Shown here: positions 19,648 through 29,332 of the stretch, piece after piece
Numbering within the stretch: position 1 is the stretch's first letter
Layout of the letters: the number at the start of each line of letters is the position of its first letter
Assembly: GCF_030406385.1 (NCBI RefSeq)
Contig: NZ_JAUEPM010000009.1
Coordinates: 1 to 64,000, forward strand
Direction: 5' to 3'
Origin: Microbacterium oryzae
Lineage (GTDB): Bacteria > Actinomycetota > Actinomycetes > Actinomycetales > Microbacteriaceae
Length of the DNA stretch: 64,000 nt
The notes under the pieces: generated by a model
Databases searched by the model: none
Told to the model about the DNA's origin: nothing
What the model saw: only the letters and a program-made list of their open reading frames with translations
Made by a program: the position numbers and the translations under genes

Positions 19648-20034
19648 TCACGCGGCCGACTTCGGCGCGTTCACGTCGGCGGGCAGCGCGTTCCGCGCGA
19701 CGTCGACGAGCGCGGCGAACGTGTTCGGCTCGTTGACCGCCAGCTCGGCGAGCATGCGCCGGTCCACCTGCACGCCCGCGAGGCCGAGGCCCTGGATCAG
19801 GCGGTTGTACGTGAGGCCGTTCGCGCGGCTCGCGGCGTTGATGCGCTGGATCCACAGGCGACGGAAGTCGCCCTTGCGCTGACGACGGTCGCGGTAGGCG
19901 TAGACGAGGGAGTGGGTGACCTGCTCCTTCGCCTTGCGGTACAGGCGCGAACGCTGACCGCGGTAACCCGAGGCGCGCTCGAGGATGACGCGACGCTTCT
20001 TGTGCGCATTGACTGCGCGCTTGACTCTAGCCAT
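19648..20034 (-). CDS. rplT: Ribosomal protein L20
   Basis: Large-subunit assembly protein, 128 residues, highly basic. The N-terminus [15 protein letters not shown] and the [20 protein letters not shown] region (about 47-66) are diagnostic. It usually binds 23S rRNA and in several bacteria represses its own operon. It lies 32 nt after rpmI, in the universal infC-rpmI-rplT order, and is followed by a hairpin terminator. Confidence 0.98.
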   Translation of the reverse strand: MARVKRAVNAHKKRRVILERASGYRGQRSRLYRKAKEQVTHSLVYAYRDRRQRKGDFRRLWIQRINAASRANGLTYNRLIQGLGLAGVQVDRRMLAELAVNEPNTFAALVDVARNALPADVNAPKSAA

Positions 20035-20066
20035 TCTTCATACTTCCTAACGAACGTGCGTCGCGC

Positions 20067-20261
20067 TCAGCGACCGAGGAGCTTCTTGACGACCTTGAGG
20101 TCGTTGCCCGAGATGACCTGGTCCTGGTTCAGGCGGCGGGTGCGGCGGCTCGACTTGTGCTCGAGGTTGTGGCGCATACCTGCCTGCTGCTTCTTGATCT
20201 TGCCGCTGCCGGTGATCTTGAAGCGCTTCTTGCTGCCCGAGTGGGTCTTCTGCTTCGGCAT
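20067..20261 (-). CDS. rpmI: Ribosomal protein L35
   Basis: Small basic large-subunit protein of 64 residues, beginning [15 protein letters not shown] and ending in a KKLLGR-type tail, the usual size. A purine-rich AAGGAAAGAAG precedes the ATG. Middle gene of infC-rpmI-rplT, 73 nt after infC. Confidence 0.98.
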   Translation of the reverse strand: MPKQKTHSGSKKRFKITGSGKIKKQQAGMRHNLEHKSSRRTRRLNQDQVISGNDLKVVKKLLGR

Positions 20262-20334
20262 CTTCTTCTTTCCTTGCGTCTGCGCCCCACGGGGCGACGT
20301 TGTGGCAACCCGCCGAAGCGGGAAGTTCTCGGGA

Positions 20335-20934
20335 CTACTCCCCTTCGGGAGCGGTGGTCTTCGCGTCGCGCTGAGCCTGCTTGTTGGCTGCGCGCGCGGC
20401 GTTCTGCTCGGCCTTCGCGTCGGACTTGTTCCGATGCGGGGCGATCACCATCACCATGTTGCGACCGTCGATCGTGGGCCGCGACTCGACCGAACCCAGC
20501 TCCGCGACGTCCTCGGCGAACTTCTGCAGCAGGCGCACACCCTGATCGGGGCGCGACTGCTCGCGACCGCGGAAGAGGATCATGGCCTTGACCTTGTCGC
20601 CGGCCTGCAGGAAGCCCTCCGCACGCTTGCGCTTGGTGTCGTAGTCGTGCTGATCGATCTTCAGGCGGAAGCGGACCTCCTTGAGGACCGTGTTCGCCTG
20701 GTTGCGGCGCGCTTCCTTGGCCTTCTGGGCAGCCTCGTACTTGAACTTCCCGTAATCCATGATCTTGACCACGGGCGGACGGGAGTTGGGGGCCACCTCG
20801 ACGAGGTCGAGATCTGCCTCCTGCGCCAGGCGCAGGGCCACCTCGATGCGGACGACGCCGATCTGCTCGCCTGCCGGGCCGACGAGTCGGACCTCTGGCA
20901 CGCGGATGCGCTCGTTGGTGCGGGGATCGCTGAT
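20335..20934 (-). CDS. infC: Translation initiation factor IF-3 (ATC start codon)
   Basis: Binds the 30S subunit, controls start-codon selection and prevents premature 50S joining. The 199-residue form starts [15 protein letters not shown], which is the normal IF-3 N-terminus, and contains [11 protein letters not shown] and the KEVRFRLKI linker-to-C-domain region. The start I choose is an ATC at 20932-20934: AAGGAG (20941-20946) lies exactly 6 nt upstream and no ATG/GTG fits the family N-terminus. Longer in-frame ATG starts would add an unconserved 49-residue extension. Rare start codons on infC are known in E. coli (AUU) and allow IF-3 to repress its own translation. Confidence 0.93.
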   Translation of the reverse strand: MSDPRTNERIRVPEVRLVGPAGEQIGVVRIEVALRLAQEADLDLVEVAPNSRPPVVKIMDYGKFKYEAAQKAKEARRNQANTVLKEVRFRLKIDQHDYDTKRKRAEGFLQAGDKVKAMILFRGREQSRPDQGVRLLQKFAEDVAELGSVESRPTIDGRNMVMVIAPHRNKSDAKAEQNAARAANKQAQRDAKTTAPEGE

Positions 20935-21179
20935 GCGGAACTCCTTGGGTCGGTATCCGAGCCACCGCGCCTGCGGGGATCGCGGCGCGGGCGGGAGAGT
21001 CATCAGCATCCACCCGAGCACGACGACACGCATCGGCTCGACACCCTGTGCAACTCGCGCGAACGCGAGCGGAGTGTGCATGACCCGGTAGCCTGGAACG
21101 GCAAGCGCGGGTGGGAACTGAATCCTCTTTCGTCCGGAGAAGACTCCGGAGCCCGCAGAAGTCTAACAGAGAGCGGACC
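20935..21179 (-). promoter_or_regulatory. infC leader / divergent intergenic region
   Basis: This 245-nt gap separates infC (minus) from the DUF1844 gene (plus). On the minus strand it holds CTCGCG-TTCG-CGCGAG (21054-21069), a 6-bp stem with a UUCG tetraloop, in the likely infC leader. A 7-bp stem TCCGGAG/CTCCGGA with loop AAGA lies at 21133-21150. No confident -10/-35 pair was found for either gene. An L20-type leader is possible but I could not match one. Confidence 0.4.
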
Positions 21180-21590
21180 ATGAGCGCCATTCCCGCGGAC
21201 AACTCCCCCTTCGACGCCGAGCGCCACGCGCGCTGGGAGGAGCAGGAGCAGGCCGCCGCCGAGACATCCGCAGTGCGCGACATCGCCGACGTGGCGGCTG
21301 TGGAGGTCATCGCCTCCGGCTGCGTGCACCTCATGAGCGCCGCCGCCGTCAAGCTCGGACTCGTCGACGCGCAGGATGCCGACGACTACGTCGACCTCGA
21401 CGAGGCGCGCAAGCTCATCAACGCCCTGGCAGGACTCGTCACCGCCGCTGCCCCGGAGATCAGCGACATGCACGCGCGTCCGATCCGCGACGGCCTCCGG
21501 TCCCTTCAGCTGCGCTTCCGCGAGCTCTCCCGCATCCCCGACGCCCCCGGTCAGGGCCCCGGCGAGAAGTGGACCGGCCCGGTCGTCTGA
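21180..21590 (+). CDS. DUF1844 family protein
   Basis: A 136-residue protein that, from memory, belongs to DUF1844, a conserved gene found next to infC in actinobacteria. The centre has a helical stretch with [15 protein letters not shown] and [15 protein letters not shown] typical of the family; there is no signal peptide or clear membrane span. The function is unknown. The ATG at 21180 fits the family N-terminus ([12 protein letters not shown]); an ATG at 21111 would add an Arg-rich extension. It converges with the SseB-like gene. Confidence 0.75.
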   Translation: MSAIPADNSPFDAERHARWEEQEQAAAETSAVRDIADVAAVEVIASGCVHLMSAAAVKLGLVDAQDADDYVDLDEARKLINALAGLVTAAAPEISDMHARPIRDGLRSLQLRFRELSRIPDAPGQGPGEKWTGPVV

Positions 21591-21606
21591 CGGCGGGCCG
21601 TCATCC

Positions 21607-21639
21607 GACCGCCGACCGGCTCATCGCCGGTCAGCGGTC
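21607..21639. terminator. Bidirectional hairpin between DUF1844 and sseB-like genes
   Basis: GACCGCCGACCGGC (21607-21620) pairs with GCCGGTCAGCGGTC (21626-21639) with a single mismatch around TCATC. It lies 16 nt past the plus-strand stop and overlaps the minus-strand stop, so it can serve both genes. Confidence 0.65.
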
Positions 21640-22405
21640 AGGCCGCGCCGAGCTTGACCTGGAGCGAGTCCACGAGGACGGCGATCCGGTCGTCCGCCGC
21701 CCAGCGCCGAGCCAGCCGCTGGAGGACGGCATCGAGCTCTGCCTGGTCGAGCCCCGCGACGAGCGAGAGGCGCACGATGAGCTCGGGGCCGGCGAGGCGC
21801 GCGCCCGGATCGCCCGGCTCCGCGCCGATGTCGACCACGGCGAGCTCTCCGGCGATGCTGTCCTGCAGGCCGAGGAACACGTCGGGATTCGCCGACGCTG
21901 GCTCCCACGGCTGATCCTGCGCGATCGCCCACACCGCGGGGCGTCGCACGACGAACTCCGTCGGGCTGGTGGGATCGAGCACGATGAGGTCGGTGTCCTC
22001 GCCCGCCGCGGACAGCGCGGCACGCGTGCCGGCGACAGGGATCGGGCGGGCCTTCGGATCCCACGCGGCGAGCGTCTCGACGCAGGAGAACAGCGGAAGC
22101 ACCTTCCGGCCATCCGGAGCGGCGACGGTGACGATCGACAGCTCCTGCGTCTTGTCGACCGCGAGGCCGTGCGGGCCGATGCCCTCATCGCCCTTCTCGG
22201 CGACGAGCGGCACGAGCACTCGCGCCGTGCGCAGGGCGTCGACGACGGCCGTCTGCGTTCCGCTGGCGTCGCGGAACGCCGTCAGCGCCTGCCACAGCTT
22301 CGGGTCGGCGGAGCCGTCATCGCCGGCTGCCGGGTTCGGCTGGAAGCGGCGTCCCTCCCAGGGGACGCCGGCGGAGTCGGTCGCGCCGTCAGTATCCGGC
22401 GACAT
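21638..22405 (-). CDS. SseB family protein
   Basis: A 255-residue cytoplasmic protein. The segment [18 protein letters not shown] and the following [12 protein letters not shown] stretch (about 60-115) fit the N-terminal SseB domain; the C-terminal half resembles SseB_C-like sequence. In Salmonella SseB is a type III chaperone, but the actinobacterial members are of unknown role. The ATG at 22405 lies 17 nt inside priA, so the two are co-transcribed. The association with priA is common in this group. Confidence 0.75.
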   Translation of the reverse strand: MSPDTDGATDSAGVPWEGRRFQPNPAAGDDGSADPKLWQALTAFRDASGTQTAVVDALRTARVLVPLVAEKGDEGIGPHGLAVDKTQELSIVTVAAPDGRKVLPLFSCVETLAAWDPKARPIPVAGTRAALSAAGEDTDLIVLDPTSPTEFVVRRPAVWAIAQDQPWEPASANPDVFLGLQDSIAGELAVVDIGAEPGDPGARLAGPELIVRLSLVAGLDQAELDAVLQRLARRWAADDRIAVLVDSLQVKLGAA

Positions 22406-23135
22406 CCAGCGCCTCGGCGAGCGTGAAGGCGCCCGCGTAGAGGGCCTTGCCGACAATCGCGCCCTCGACCCCGAGCGGCACGAGCTCGCGCAGCGCGATG
22501 ATGTCGTCGAGGCTGGAGACGCCGCCCGAGGCGACGATCGGCTTCTGCGTGCGCCGAGCCATCTCGCGCAGGAGCTCGAGATTGGGGCCCCGCAGGGTGC
22601 CGTCCTTCGTGACGTCGGTGACGACGTAGCGGCTGCAGCCGCCCTCCTCGAGGCGCTCGAGCACCTCCCAGATGTCGCCGCCCTCCTGCGTCCAGCCGCG
22701 CGCCGCGAGGGTCGTGCCGCGGACGTCCAGGCCGACGGCCACCGCGTCGCCGTACCGGCTGATCACGGAGGCCGTCCACTCGGGGTTCTCGAGGGCGGCC
22801 GTCCCGAGGTTGATGCGCTGGGCGCCGGTCTCCAGCGCCGCCTCCAGCGAGGCATCGTCGCGGATGCCGCCGGAGAGCTCCACGTTCACGCCGCGGACGT
22901 GCTTGATCACGCGACGGAGGATCGAGGCGTTGCTGCCGCGGCCGAAGGCCGCGTCGAGGTCGACGAGGTGGATCCAGTCGGCGCCCTGGCTCTTCCACGC
23001 GTCGGCCGCCTCGAGCGGGTCGCCGTAGCTCGTCTCCGAGCCGGCCTCGCCCTGGGTCAGGCGCACGGCCTTCCCGTCGGCGACGTCGACCGCGGGCAGC
23101 AGCGTGAGAGCGGGAGTGGATGCGAAGTCGTTCAT
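22389..23135 (-). CDS. priA: Bifunctional HisA/TrpF isomerase PriA
   Basis: Phosphoribosyl isomerase of histidine synthesis (ProFAR to PRFAR); in actinobacteria the same enzyme usually also does the TrpF reaction of tryptophan synthesis. The 248-residue (beta/alpha)8 barrel has the N-terminal catalytic Asp in [13 protein letters not shown] (14-26), the C-terminal acid in [11 protein letters not shown], and phosphate loops at SGGI and ASGGVSS. The ATG is preceded by GAGGTGAT, a near-perfect Shine-Dalgarno sequence. It follows hisH after 92 nt. Dual activity is inferred from lineage, since the absence of trpF cannot be seen here. Confidence 0.93.
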   Translation of the reverse strand: MNDFASTPALTLLPAVDVADGKAVRLTQGEAGSETSYGDPLEAADAWKSQGADWIHLVDLDAAFGRGSNASILRRVIKHVRGVNVELSGGIRDDASLEAALETGAQRINLGTAALENPEWTASVISRYGDAVAVGLDVRGTTLAARGWTQEGGDIWEVLERLEEGGCSRYVVTDVTKDGTLRGPNLELLREMARRTQKPIVASGGVSSLDDIIALRELVPLGVEGAIVGKALYAGAFTLAEALDVAGY

Positions 23136-23227
23136 ATCACCTCGTGCTTGCAGGCATCTCCTGCCGACGCACGAGTCAAGAGACTAGACCGCCGTCGGCC
23201 CCGACTCCAACTCCGCGCCGGGAGCGA

Positions 23228-23872
23228 TCAGCGACGAAGGGTCTCGACCCAGTTGCGGAGGAGCTGGATGCCCGCCTCGCCGGACTTCTCCGGGTGGAAC
23301 TGGGTCGCCGCCAGCGGCCCGTTCTCGACCGCTGCGAGGAAGGGGCCGCCGTGGTCCGCCCAGGTCAGCACGGGCTGCGGGAACGGAGGGTCGACCTCCA
23401 GCTCCCACTGCTGCACGGCGTAGGAGTGCACGAAGTAGAAGCGCTCGTCCTCGATGCCGCGGAACAGCCGCGACCGCTCCCCCGCCTGCACGGTGTTCCA
23501 CCCCATGTGCGGCACGACGGGCGCGTCGAGCTCCGCGACAGTTCCCGGCCACTCCCCGAGACCCTCGGTCTCCACGCCGCGCTCGATGCCGCGTCCGAAG
23601 AGCACCTGCATGCCCACGCAGATGCCGAGCACTGGGCGCCCGCCCGCGAGGCGGCGGTCGATGAGCTCGCCGCCGCGGATGGACTCCAGCTGCTCCATCA
23701 CGGCCTGGAACGCACCGACGCCCGGCACCAGGAGGCCGTCGGCGCCGAGCACGGTCGCACGGTCGCGCGTGAGCTCGACAGCCGCGCCGGCCGCCTCGAG
23801 CGCCTTGACGGCCGAGTGGACGTTGCCCGACCCGTACTCCAGGACGGCGACGCTGGGCCGCTCGGCGCTCAC
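23228..23872 (-). CDS. hisH: Imidazole glycerol phosphate synthase, glutaminase subunit
   Basis: Class I glutamine amidotransferase that feeds ammonia to HisF. The 214-residue protein carries the nucleophile C85 in GICVGMQ and the partner residues H193 and E195 in QFHPEKS. The ATG overlaps hisB by 4 nt. hisF is not in this window between hisH and priA, where it is absent, nor elsewhere here. Confidence 0.96.
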   Translation of the reverse strand: MSAERPSVAVLEYGSGNVHSAVKALEAAGAAVELTRDRATVLGADGLLVPGVGAFQAVMEQLESIRGGELIDRRLAGGRPVLGICVGMQVLFGRGIERGVETEGLGEWPGTVAELDAPVVPHMGWNTVQAGERSRLFRGIEDERFYFVHSYAVQQWELEVDPPFPQPVLTWADHGGPFLAAVENGPLAATQFHPEKSGEAGIQLLRNWVETLRR

Positions 23873-24468
23873 AGCGCGCCCTTCGTGGACGGGACGCCCT
23901 GCACCAGCGGGTCGAGCGCCTTCGCCTGGCGGAACGCGCGGGCGAAGGCCTTGTACTCAGCCTCCGCGATGTGATGCGGGTCGCGGCCGCCCATGACGCG
24001 CACGTGCACCGTCAGCCCCGCGTTGAACGCCAGTGCCTCGAAGGTGTGACGCACGAGCGACCCCGTGAAGTGCCCGCCGATGAGGTGCTGCTCGAAGCCC
24101 GCCGGCTCGCCGGTGTGGACGAGGTAGGGCCGACCGGAGATGTCGACGACCGCCTGCGCCAGTGCCTCGTCGAGCGGGACCAGCGCGTCGCCGTAGCGGG
24201 AGATGCCGACCTTGTCGCCGAGCGCTTCGCGGATGGCCTGGCCCAGCACGATCGAGGTGTCCTCGACGGTGTGGTGCGCGTCGATGTGGGTGTCGCCCGT
24301 CGCGCGCACCGTGAGGTCGGTCAGCGAGTGCTTCGCGAACGCCGTGAGCATGTGGTCGAAGAACGGCACCGACGTGTCGATGCTGCTCCTGCCCGTGCCG
24401 TCCAGGTCGAGCTCCAGCTCGATGCTGGACTCGCTCGTGGAACGGGTGCGGCGCGCGGTTCGGGTCAT
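23869..24468 (-). CDS. hisB: Imidazoleglycerol-phosphate dehydratase
   Basis: Manganese enzyme of histidine synthesis, 199 residues, the monofunctional form. Both internally duplicated metal-binding motifs are present: DAHHTVED (64-71) and [13 protein letters not shown] near 163-175. It lies 43 nt after hisC and overlaps hisH by 4 nt, in the actinobacterial order hisC-hisB-hisH-priA; hisD is not next to hisC here. Confidence 0.97.
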   Translation of the reverse strand: MTRTARRTRSTSESSIELELDLDGTGRSSIDTSVPFFDHMLTAFAKHSLTDLTVRATGDTHIDAHHTVEDTSIVLGQAIREALGDKVGISRYGDALVPLDEALAQAVVDISGRPYLVHTGEPAGFEQHLIGGHFTGSLVRHTFEALAFNAGLTVHVRVMGGRDPHHIAEAEYKAFARAFRQAKALDPLVQGVPSTKGAL

Positions 24469-24511
24469 GCCCCGATTCTAGTCGCCGGTTGCGCGCGCCC
24501 TCCTCGAGTCG

Positions 24512-25591
24512 TCAGCGGCCGATGGCTGCGAGGGCATCGAGGAAGGCGCTTGTCTCCTCCTCGGTGCCCGCCGTCACGCGCAGGTGGCCGGGAATGCCGA
24601 TGTCGCGGATCAGCACGCCGCGCTCGTACAGCGCCTGCCACGTCGCACGAGTGTCGTCCACGCCGCCGAAGAGCACGAAGTTCGACCAGGTCGGGTAGAC
24701 GGTGTACCCGAGCGCCTCGAGGGTCGCCGAGATGCGGTCGCGCTGCTCGACGATCTCGTCGACCATGCCGAGCATCGTGTCCGCATGACGCAGCGCGGCC
24801 GACGCCGCCGCCTGCGTGAGGGCGCTGAGGTGGTAGGGCAGGCGCACGAGCCGAAGCGCATCGATGACCGCGGGGTCCGCGGCGAGGTACCCGACGCGGG
24901 CGCCGGCGAAGGCGAACGCCTTGCTCATCGTGCGCGAGACCACGAGCCGCGGTCGTCCGGGAAGCAGCTGCAGCGCCGACGGCACGTCGCGGGGCGCGAA
25001 CTCGCGGTACGCCTCGTCGACGATGACGATGCCCTCCGACGCCTCGTACACCGCCTCGATCACGTCGTTCTCCATCGGCGTCCCGGTGGGATTGTTCGGC
25101 GCGCAGAGGAACACCACGTCGGCGCGGGCGGCGGCCACCTGCTCGGCGGCGCTCTCGAGGCTGAGCGAGAAGCCGGGCCCCCGCTCGCCGGAGACGTAGG
25201 TCGCGCCCACTCCGCGCGTGAGGAGGGAGTACATCGAGTAGGTGGGCGCGAACCCGAACGCCGTGCGACCGGGACCGGCGAAGGCCTGCAGGAGGTGCTG
25301 GAGCACCTCGTTGGAGCCGTTTGCCGCCCAGACCTGTTCGGGCTGGATGCCGTGGCCGAGGTAATCCGCGAATCCCTCGCGCAGCGCGGTGAACTCGCGG
25401 TCGGGGTAGCGGTTCACGTCGCGCAGCGCCAGTGCCACCGAGTCGGCGATGTCGTCGGCGACCTCATCGGGGATGGGATGCGTGTTCTCGTTGACGTTCA
25501 GCGCGACGGGGAGGGGCGCCTGCGGGGCACCGTACGGCTGCTGGCCACGGAGATCGTCGCGCAGGGGCAGGTCATCGAGTGAGACGGTCAC
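24512..25591 (-). CDS. hisC: Histidinol-phosphate aminotransferase
   Basis: Class I/II PLP aminotransferase, 359 residues, converting imidazole-acetol phosphate to histidinol phosphate. PLP lysine is K224 in SRTMSKAFAFAG; APNNPTG (164-170) and DEAYREF are the other conserved stretches. The start is GTG at 25591 with TAGCAT (25598-25603) six nt upstream, so the mRNA is probably leaderless. First gene of the hisC-B-H-priA-sseB unit. hisD is not upstream, where the SOS LysM gene lies instead. Confidence 0.95.
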   Translation of the reverse strand: MTVSLDDLPLRDDLRGQQPYGAPQAPLPVALNVNENTHPIPDEVADDIADSVALALRDVNRYPDREFTALREGFADYLGHGIQPEQVWAANGSNEVLQHLLQAFAGPGRTAFGFAPTYSMYSLLTRGVGATYVSGERGPGFSLSLESAAEQVAAARADVVFLCAPNNPTGTPMENDVIEAVYEASEGIVIVDEAYREFAPRDVPSALQLLPGRPRLVVSRTMSKAFAFAGARVGYLAADPAVIDALRLVRLPYHLSALTQAAASAALRHADTMLGMVDEIVEQRDRISATLEALGYTVYPTWSNFVLFGGVDDTRATWQALYERGVLIRDIGIPGHLRVTAGTEEETSAFLDALAAIGR

Positions 25592-25621
25592 CCGTCTATG
25601 CTAGAGCGCCGCCGCGGGCGC

Positions 25622-25975
25622 TCACCCGGCGGTGGAGTAGGCGGCGGGGATGGCCAGCTGCTGACCGGCGGCGATGACGCCGTCGCGCAGCTGGTTGAGG
25701 TGCAGGATCTCGTCGACGACGTCGCGAGGGTCGGCCTCGGGGGCGACGGTCTCGGCGATCTCCCACAGGGAGTCCCCCGCGCTGACCGTGACCGTGTCGA
25801 AGGTGCCGGCGGGCGCGCTGTCCGCGCGGGAGGCGAGGGCGGCACCGCCGCTGAGAGCGCCGAAGCCGATCGCGGCGACGACGGGGGCTGCGGCGAGACC
25901 GGCGAGGACGCGGCGGCCGCGCAGGGTCAGGCGCAGACGGGTGGCGGGAGCCGGAGCGGAGCGATGTGCGCGCAT
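25622..25975 (-). CDS. LysM protein divergent from lexA (DivS/ChiZ/YneA-like)
   Basis: A 117-residue membrane-anchored protein. Basic N-terminus (1-25), one hydrophobic segment (about 26-50), then a LysM domain at ~60-110 with [18 protein letters not shown] LysM or short membrane protein divergent from lexA is known as the SOS-induced division inhibitor in other Gram-positives: YneA in Bacillus, DivS in Corynebacterium, ChiZ/Rv2719c in Mycobacterium. The role here, delaying division during DNA damage, is inferred from that context and from the LexA box over its -10. AAGGAAAGG precedes the ATG. Confidence 0.8.
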   Translation of the reverse strand: MRAHRSAPAPATRLRLTLRGRRVLAGLAAAPVVAAIGFGALSGGAALASRADSAPAGTFDTVTVSAGDSLWEIAETVAPEADPRDVVDEILHLNQLRDGVIAAGQQLAIPAAYSTAG

Positions 25976-26044
25976 GGCCTTTCCTTCCTGTAGGTCTCTT
26001 CGGCTGGGACGGATCACCGCGGATCCCCTCACCGAAGCGATGTT

Positions 26045-26077
26045 CCGAACCTATCTTCGATTTCCGGGCGGTGTCAA
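26045..26077 (-). promoter_or_regulatory. SOS promoter: LexA box over the -10 of the LysM gene
   Basis: On the minus strand TTGACA (26072-26077) and TAGGTT (26048-26053) are 18 nt apart. The 16-bp dyad CCGAACCTATCTTCGA (26045-26060) covers the -10 and matches the actinobacterial SOS box TCGAAC-N4-GTTCGA with one change in each half. Extra half-sites TCGAAC lie at 26087-26092 and 26120-26125, nearer to lexA. LexA should block the LysM promoter directly; lexA autoregulation through the same site is plausible. Confidence 0.75.
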
Positions 26078-26226
26078 GAGTTGTCTTCGAACTGCTCTCA
26101 CGAGGAAAGCCCGACACGCTCGAACAAAGCTCCCCGTCTCGGGGAGTGTCCGCTAGCGTTTTCCTCGACGGGACCACCACACCACGCACCTCCGACATTC
26201 GAGCGGGGCAGCGAAGGAGCACGGAC

Positions 26227-26910
26227 ATGACGGATGCGGGTACGCGCGAGGAGAAGCCGCGCACGCGGCGACGCAAGAGCCTGAGCGACAAGCAGCTGGC
26301 CATCCTCGAGGTCATCCAGCGCTCCATCCAGCACAACGGCTACCCGCCGAGCATGCGCGAGATCGGCGACGCTGTCGGCCTGAAGTCGCTGTCGAGCGTC
26401 ACCCATCAGCTGGGCCAGCTCGAGCTCAGCGGCTACCTGCGGCGCGACCCGGGCAAGACGCGGGCCATGGAGGTCCTCATCGACCTGCCCGGCTCCGCTG
26501 CTGAGAACCCTGCCGACGCGGGCCCCGCGGTGGGCGACGCCGCCCTCGTCCCCCTCGTCGGACGCATCGCGGCCGGCGTGCCGATCACCGCCGAGCAGCA
26601 GGTCGAGGAGATCTTCCCGCTCCCCCGTCAGCTGGTGGGCAAGGGCGAGCTGTTCATGCTCAAAGTCAGCGGCGAGTCGATGATCGACGCCGCGATCTGC
26701 GACGGGGACTGGGTCGTCGTCCGCTCGCAGGGCACGGCCGAGAACGGCGACATCGTCGCGGCGATGGTCGATGGCGAGGCCACCGTCAAGACGTTCCGTC
26801 AGCGCGACGGCCACACCTGGCTGCTGCCCCGCAACTCCGCGTTCGAGCCGATCCTCGCCGACGAGGCCGTGGTGCTCGGGAAGGTCGTGGCCATCCTCCG
26901 CTCCGTGTGA
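26227..26910 (+). CDS. lexA: SOS repressor LexA
   Basis: Represses SOS genes and self-cleaves when RecA is activated. The 227-residue protein has an N-terminal winged helix (about 20-80), a cleavage site A116-G117 in RIAAGVPI, the catalytic serine S151 in SGESM and the lysine K188 in ATVKTF. The ATG is preceded by GAAGGAG at a good distance. It is divergent from the LysM gene, with a shared operator region, and ends at a 21-bp bidirectional terminator. Confidence 0.97.
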   Translation: MTDAGTREEKPRTRRRKSLSDKQLAILEVIQRSIQHNGYPPSMREIGDAVGLKSLSSVTHQLGQLELSGYLRRDPGKTRAMEVLIDLPGSAAENPADAGPAVGDAALVPLVGRIAAGVPITAEQQVEEIFPLPRQLVGKGELFMLKVSGESMIDAAICDGDWVVVRSQGTAENGDIVAAMVDGEATVKTFRQRDGHTWLLPRNSAFEPILADEAVVLGKVVAILRSV

Positions 26911-26920
26911 GGCGAGGTGA

Positions 26921-26965
26921 GACGACGAGAGAGCGGGAGCCGTCGGCTCCCGCTCTCTCGTCGTC
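26921..26965. terminator. Bidirectional terminator between lexA and metE
   Basis: A perfect 21-bp stem, 26921-26941 with 26945-26965, closes a 3-nt loop (GTC). It lies 10 nt after the lexA stop and 6 nt after the metE stop on the opposite strand, so it can end both transcripts. It is the strongest hairpin seen in the window. Confidence 0.85.
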
Positions 26966-26971
26966 TTCCGA

Positions 26972-29287
26972 TCATGCGCGCGCCAGGAGCGCCTCCCGTG
27001 CATCGCCCGTCGCCGCCACGAGGTTCGCCAGCGACGCCACGGTCTCGTCGTACTGCCGCGTCTTCAGTCCGCAGTCCGGATTGACCCACACGCGGTCGAC
27101 GCCGACGGCGGCGACGGCGCGGTCGATCCGCCCGCCGATCTCCGCCGCGCTCGGCACACGCGGCGAGTGGATGTCCCACACGCCAGGGCCGATGCCCCGC
27201 TCATAGCCGGCGAGCGCCTCGAAGAGCTCGTCGCGGCTGCGGGCGGCCTCGATCGAGGTGACATCGGCGTCGAGCGCCGCGATCGCCTCGACGACGGTGC
27301 CGAACTCCGAATAGCAGAGGTGCGTGTGGATCTGCGTGGCCGGACGCGCGTTCGCGGTCGCCAGCCGGAACGAGCCGACGGACCACTCGAGGTACGCGCC
27401 GCGCGCCCGGGCGCACAGGGGCAGCAGCTCCCGCAGCGCGGGCTCATCCACCTGGATGACGCCGATGCCGGCCTGCTCGAGATCGGCGATCTCGTCTCGC
27501 AGCGCGAGCGCGACCTGACGGGCGGTCTCGCCGAGGGGCTGGTCGTCGCGGACGAACGACCAGGCGAGGATCGTCACCGGCCCCGTGAGCATGCCCTTGA
27601 CGGGCTTCGACGTGAGCGACTGCGCGTAGGTCGCCCAGCGCACGGTGATGGGAGCCGGTCGGGAGACGTCGCCCCAGAGGATCGACGGGCGCGTGGCGCG
27701 TGACCCGTACGACTGCACCCACCCGTTACGGGTCACGGCGAAGCCGTCGAGGTTCTCCGCGAAGTACTGCACCATGTCGTTGCGCTCGGGCTCGCCGTGC
27801 ACGAGGACGTCGAGGCCGAGCTCCTCCTGCAGGCGAATGACCCTCTCGACCTCGTCCCGGAGCACCTGCTCGTAAGCGGGCGTCGTCAGCTCACCGCGAT
27901 CGTGCGCAGCCCGTGCGCGGCGGATGTCGCCGGTCTGCGGGAACGAGCCGATGGTCGTCGTGGGAAGCGGCGGGAGCGCGAGCGCGTCGCGCTGCGCGGA
28001 GACGCGCTGGTCGACGGGACCGCGCTCGAAGTCCGCCGGCGCGAGGGCGCGGGTACGGGCGCGGACGCGGTCATCGTGCACGCCGGGTGCGGAGCGGCGG
28101 TCGGCGAGCGCGACGGCCGCATCCCTGAACGCGGCCTCGACCGCGGGGCGTCCCTCCCGCAGCCCGCGGGCGAGGACCGACACCTCGCCGATCTTCTGGT
28201 CGGCGAAGGCGAGCCAGGCCTTCAGGCGCGGGTCGAGGTCGGGCTCATCCGCCACGTCGTGCGGCACATGCTGCAGCGAGTTCGAGGTGCCCACGGCCAC
28301 GCGCGCGGGCTTGAGCCCGCTCGTCTGCTCGAGAAGCGCCCACGCGCGGTCGAGGTCGCCGCGCCAGATGTTCCGCGCGTCGACGACGCCCGCGACGATG
28401 GTCTTCTCCTCGACACCGTCGACGACGGCGGGCACGCCGCCGCGGACCAGGTCGAGGCCGATCGCCTCGACCGGCGTGCCGACCAGCGCCTCCCACCCCG
28501 CGATGCTCGGTGCACCATAGGGGGCGGCGACGAGGAGCTGCGGCCGGTGCTCCGATGCGCCGAGCACCGCGTAGGCCTCGGCCACGGCACGCGCGACCTC
28601 GGCGGGGCTGACCTCGAGCGTCTCGCTCACGAGGGCGGGCTCGTCCAGCTGCACCCATTCGGCGCCCGCCGCGCGCAGCGCGGACAGGATCTCCAGGTAC
28701 GCGGGCAGGAGGTCGGCGAGGCGATCCAGCGGGCGGAACGCGGCCCCGGCGCCGTCGGCGGCCTTGGCCAGCGCGAGCAGGGTCACCGGACCCACGACGA
28801 CGGGACGCGTCGCCACGCCGTCGGCCGCCGCCTCGGCGACGAGATCGGCGTACCGCGCGGGCTGCGCGGCGAAGACGGTGTCCGGGCCGATCTCCGGCAC
28901 GAGGTAGTGGTAGTTCGTGTCGAACCACTTCGTCATCTCGAGCGGCGCGTTCTCGCCATCGCCGCGCGCGGCAGCGAACTCCGCTGCGAGACCGATCGAG
29001 CCATCCTGCTCGCGGTGGCCGGCGAACCGCTCAGGCAGGGCGCCCACGGCGAGCGCCGCGTCCAGGACCTGGTCGTAGAACGAGAACGACTCCGGGATCG
29101 CCGACGCCTCGTCCAGGCCGAGCTCGACGAGGCGAGCCCGCGCGGTGCGTCGCAGCTCGGCTGCGCGCTCGCGCAGCTCCGACTCGTCGATCTTGCCGGC
29201 CCAGTGGGCCTCGACCGCGCGCTTGAGCTCGCGGCGGCGCCCGATGCGGGGGTACCCGAGGATCGTTCCCAGGGGGAAGTCGGTCAT
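26972..29287 (-). CDS. metE: Cobalamin-independent methionine synthase
   Basis: Transfers the methyl group of methyl-tetrahydrofolate-triglutamate to homocysteine. The 771-residue protein has the duplicated barrel of MetE; the C-terminal half carries zinc-ligand motifs [11 protein letters not shown] and [17 protein letters not shown] lies about 8 nt before the ATG. It follows metF after 44 nt, so the two supply and use methyl-folate together. No S-adenosylmethionine or cobalamin riboswitch was recognised upstream of either gene. Confidence 0.97.
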   Translation of the reverse strand: MTDFPLGTILGYPRIGRRRELKRAVEAHWAGKIDESELRERAAELRRTARARLVELGLDEASAIPESFSFYDQVLDAALAVGALPERFAGHREQDGSIGLAAEFAAARGDGENAPLEMTKWFDTNYHYLVPEIGPDTVFAAQPARYADLVAEAAADGVATRPVVVGPVTLLALAKAADGAGAAFRPLDRLADLLPAYLEILSALRAAGAEWVQLDEPALVSETLEVSPAEVARAVAEAYAVLGASEHRPQLLVAAPYGAPSIAGWEALVGTPVEAIGLDLVRGGVPAVVDGVEEKTIVAGVVDARNIWRGDLDRAWALLEQTSGLKPARVAVGTSNSLQHVPHDVADEPDLDPRLKAWLAFADQKIGEVSVLARGLREGRPAVEAAFRDAAVALADRRSAPGVHDDRVRARTRALAPADFERGPVDQRVSAQRDALALPPLPTTTIGSFPQTGDIRRARAAHDRGELTTPAYEQVLRDEVERVIRLQEELGLDVLVHGEPERNDMVQYFAENLDGFAVTRNGWVQSYGSRATRPSILWGDVSRPAPITVRWATYAQSLTSKPVKGMLTGPVTILAWSFVRDDQPLGETARQVALALRDEIADLEQAGIGVIQVDEPALRELLPLCARARGAYLEWSVGSFRLATANARPATQIHTHLCYSEFGTVVEAIAALDADVTSIEAARSRDELFEALAGYERGIGPGVWDIHSPRVPSAAEIGGRIDRAVAAVGVDRVWVNPDCGLKTRQYDETVASLANLVAATGDAREALLARA

Positions 29288-29332
29288 CGCAGGGTCTCCT
29301 TCGTGGATCCGGAGGTCTCCGGGTGAGTGCGG

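Noticed and set aside
20935..21081. ATG-initiated longer form of infC
   Set aside because: Adds an unconserved 49-residue tail, whereas an ideal ribosome site sits 6 nt before ATC at the conserved N-terminus.
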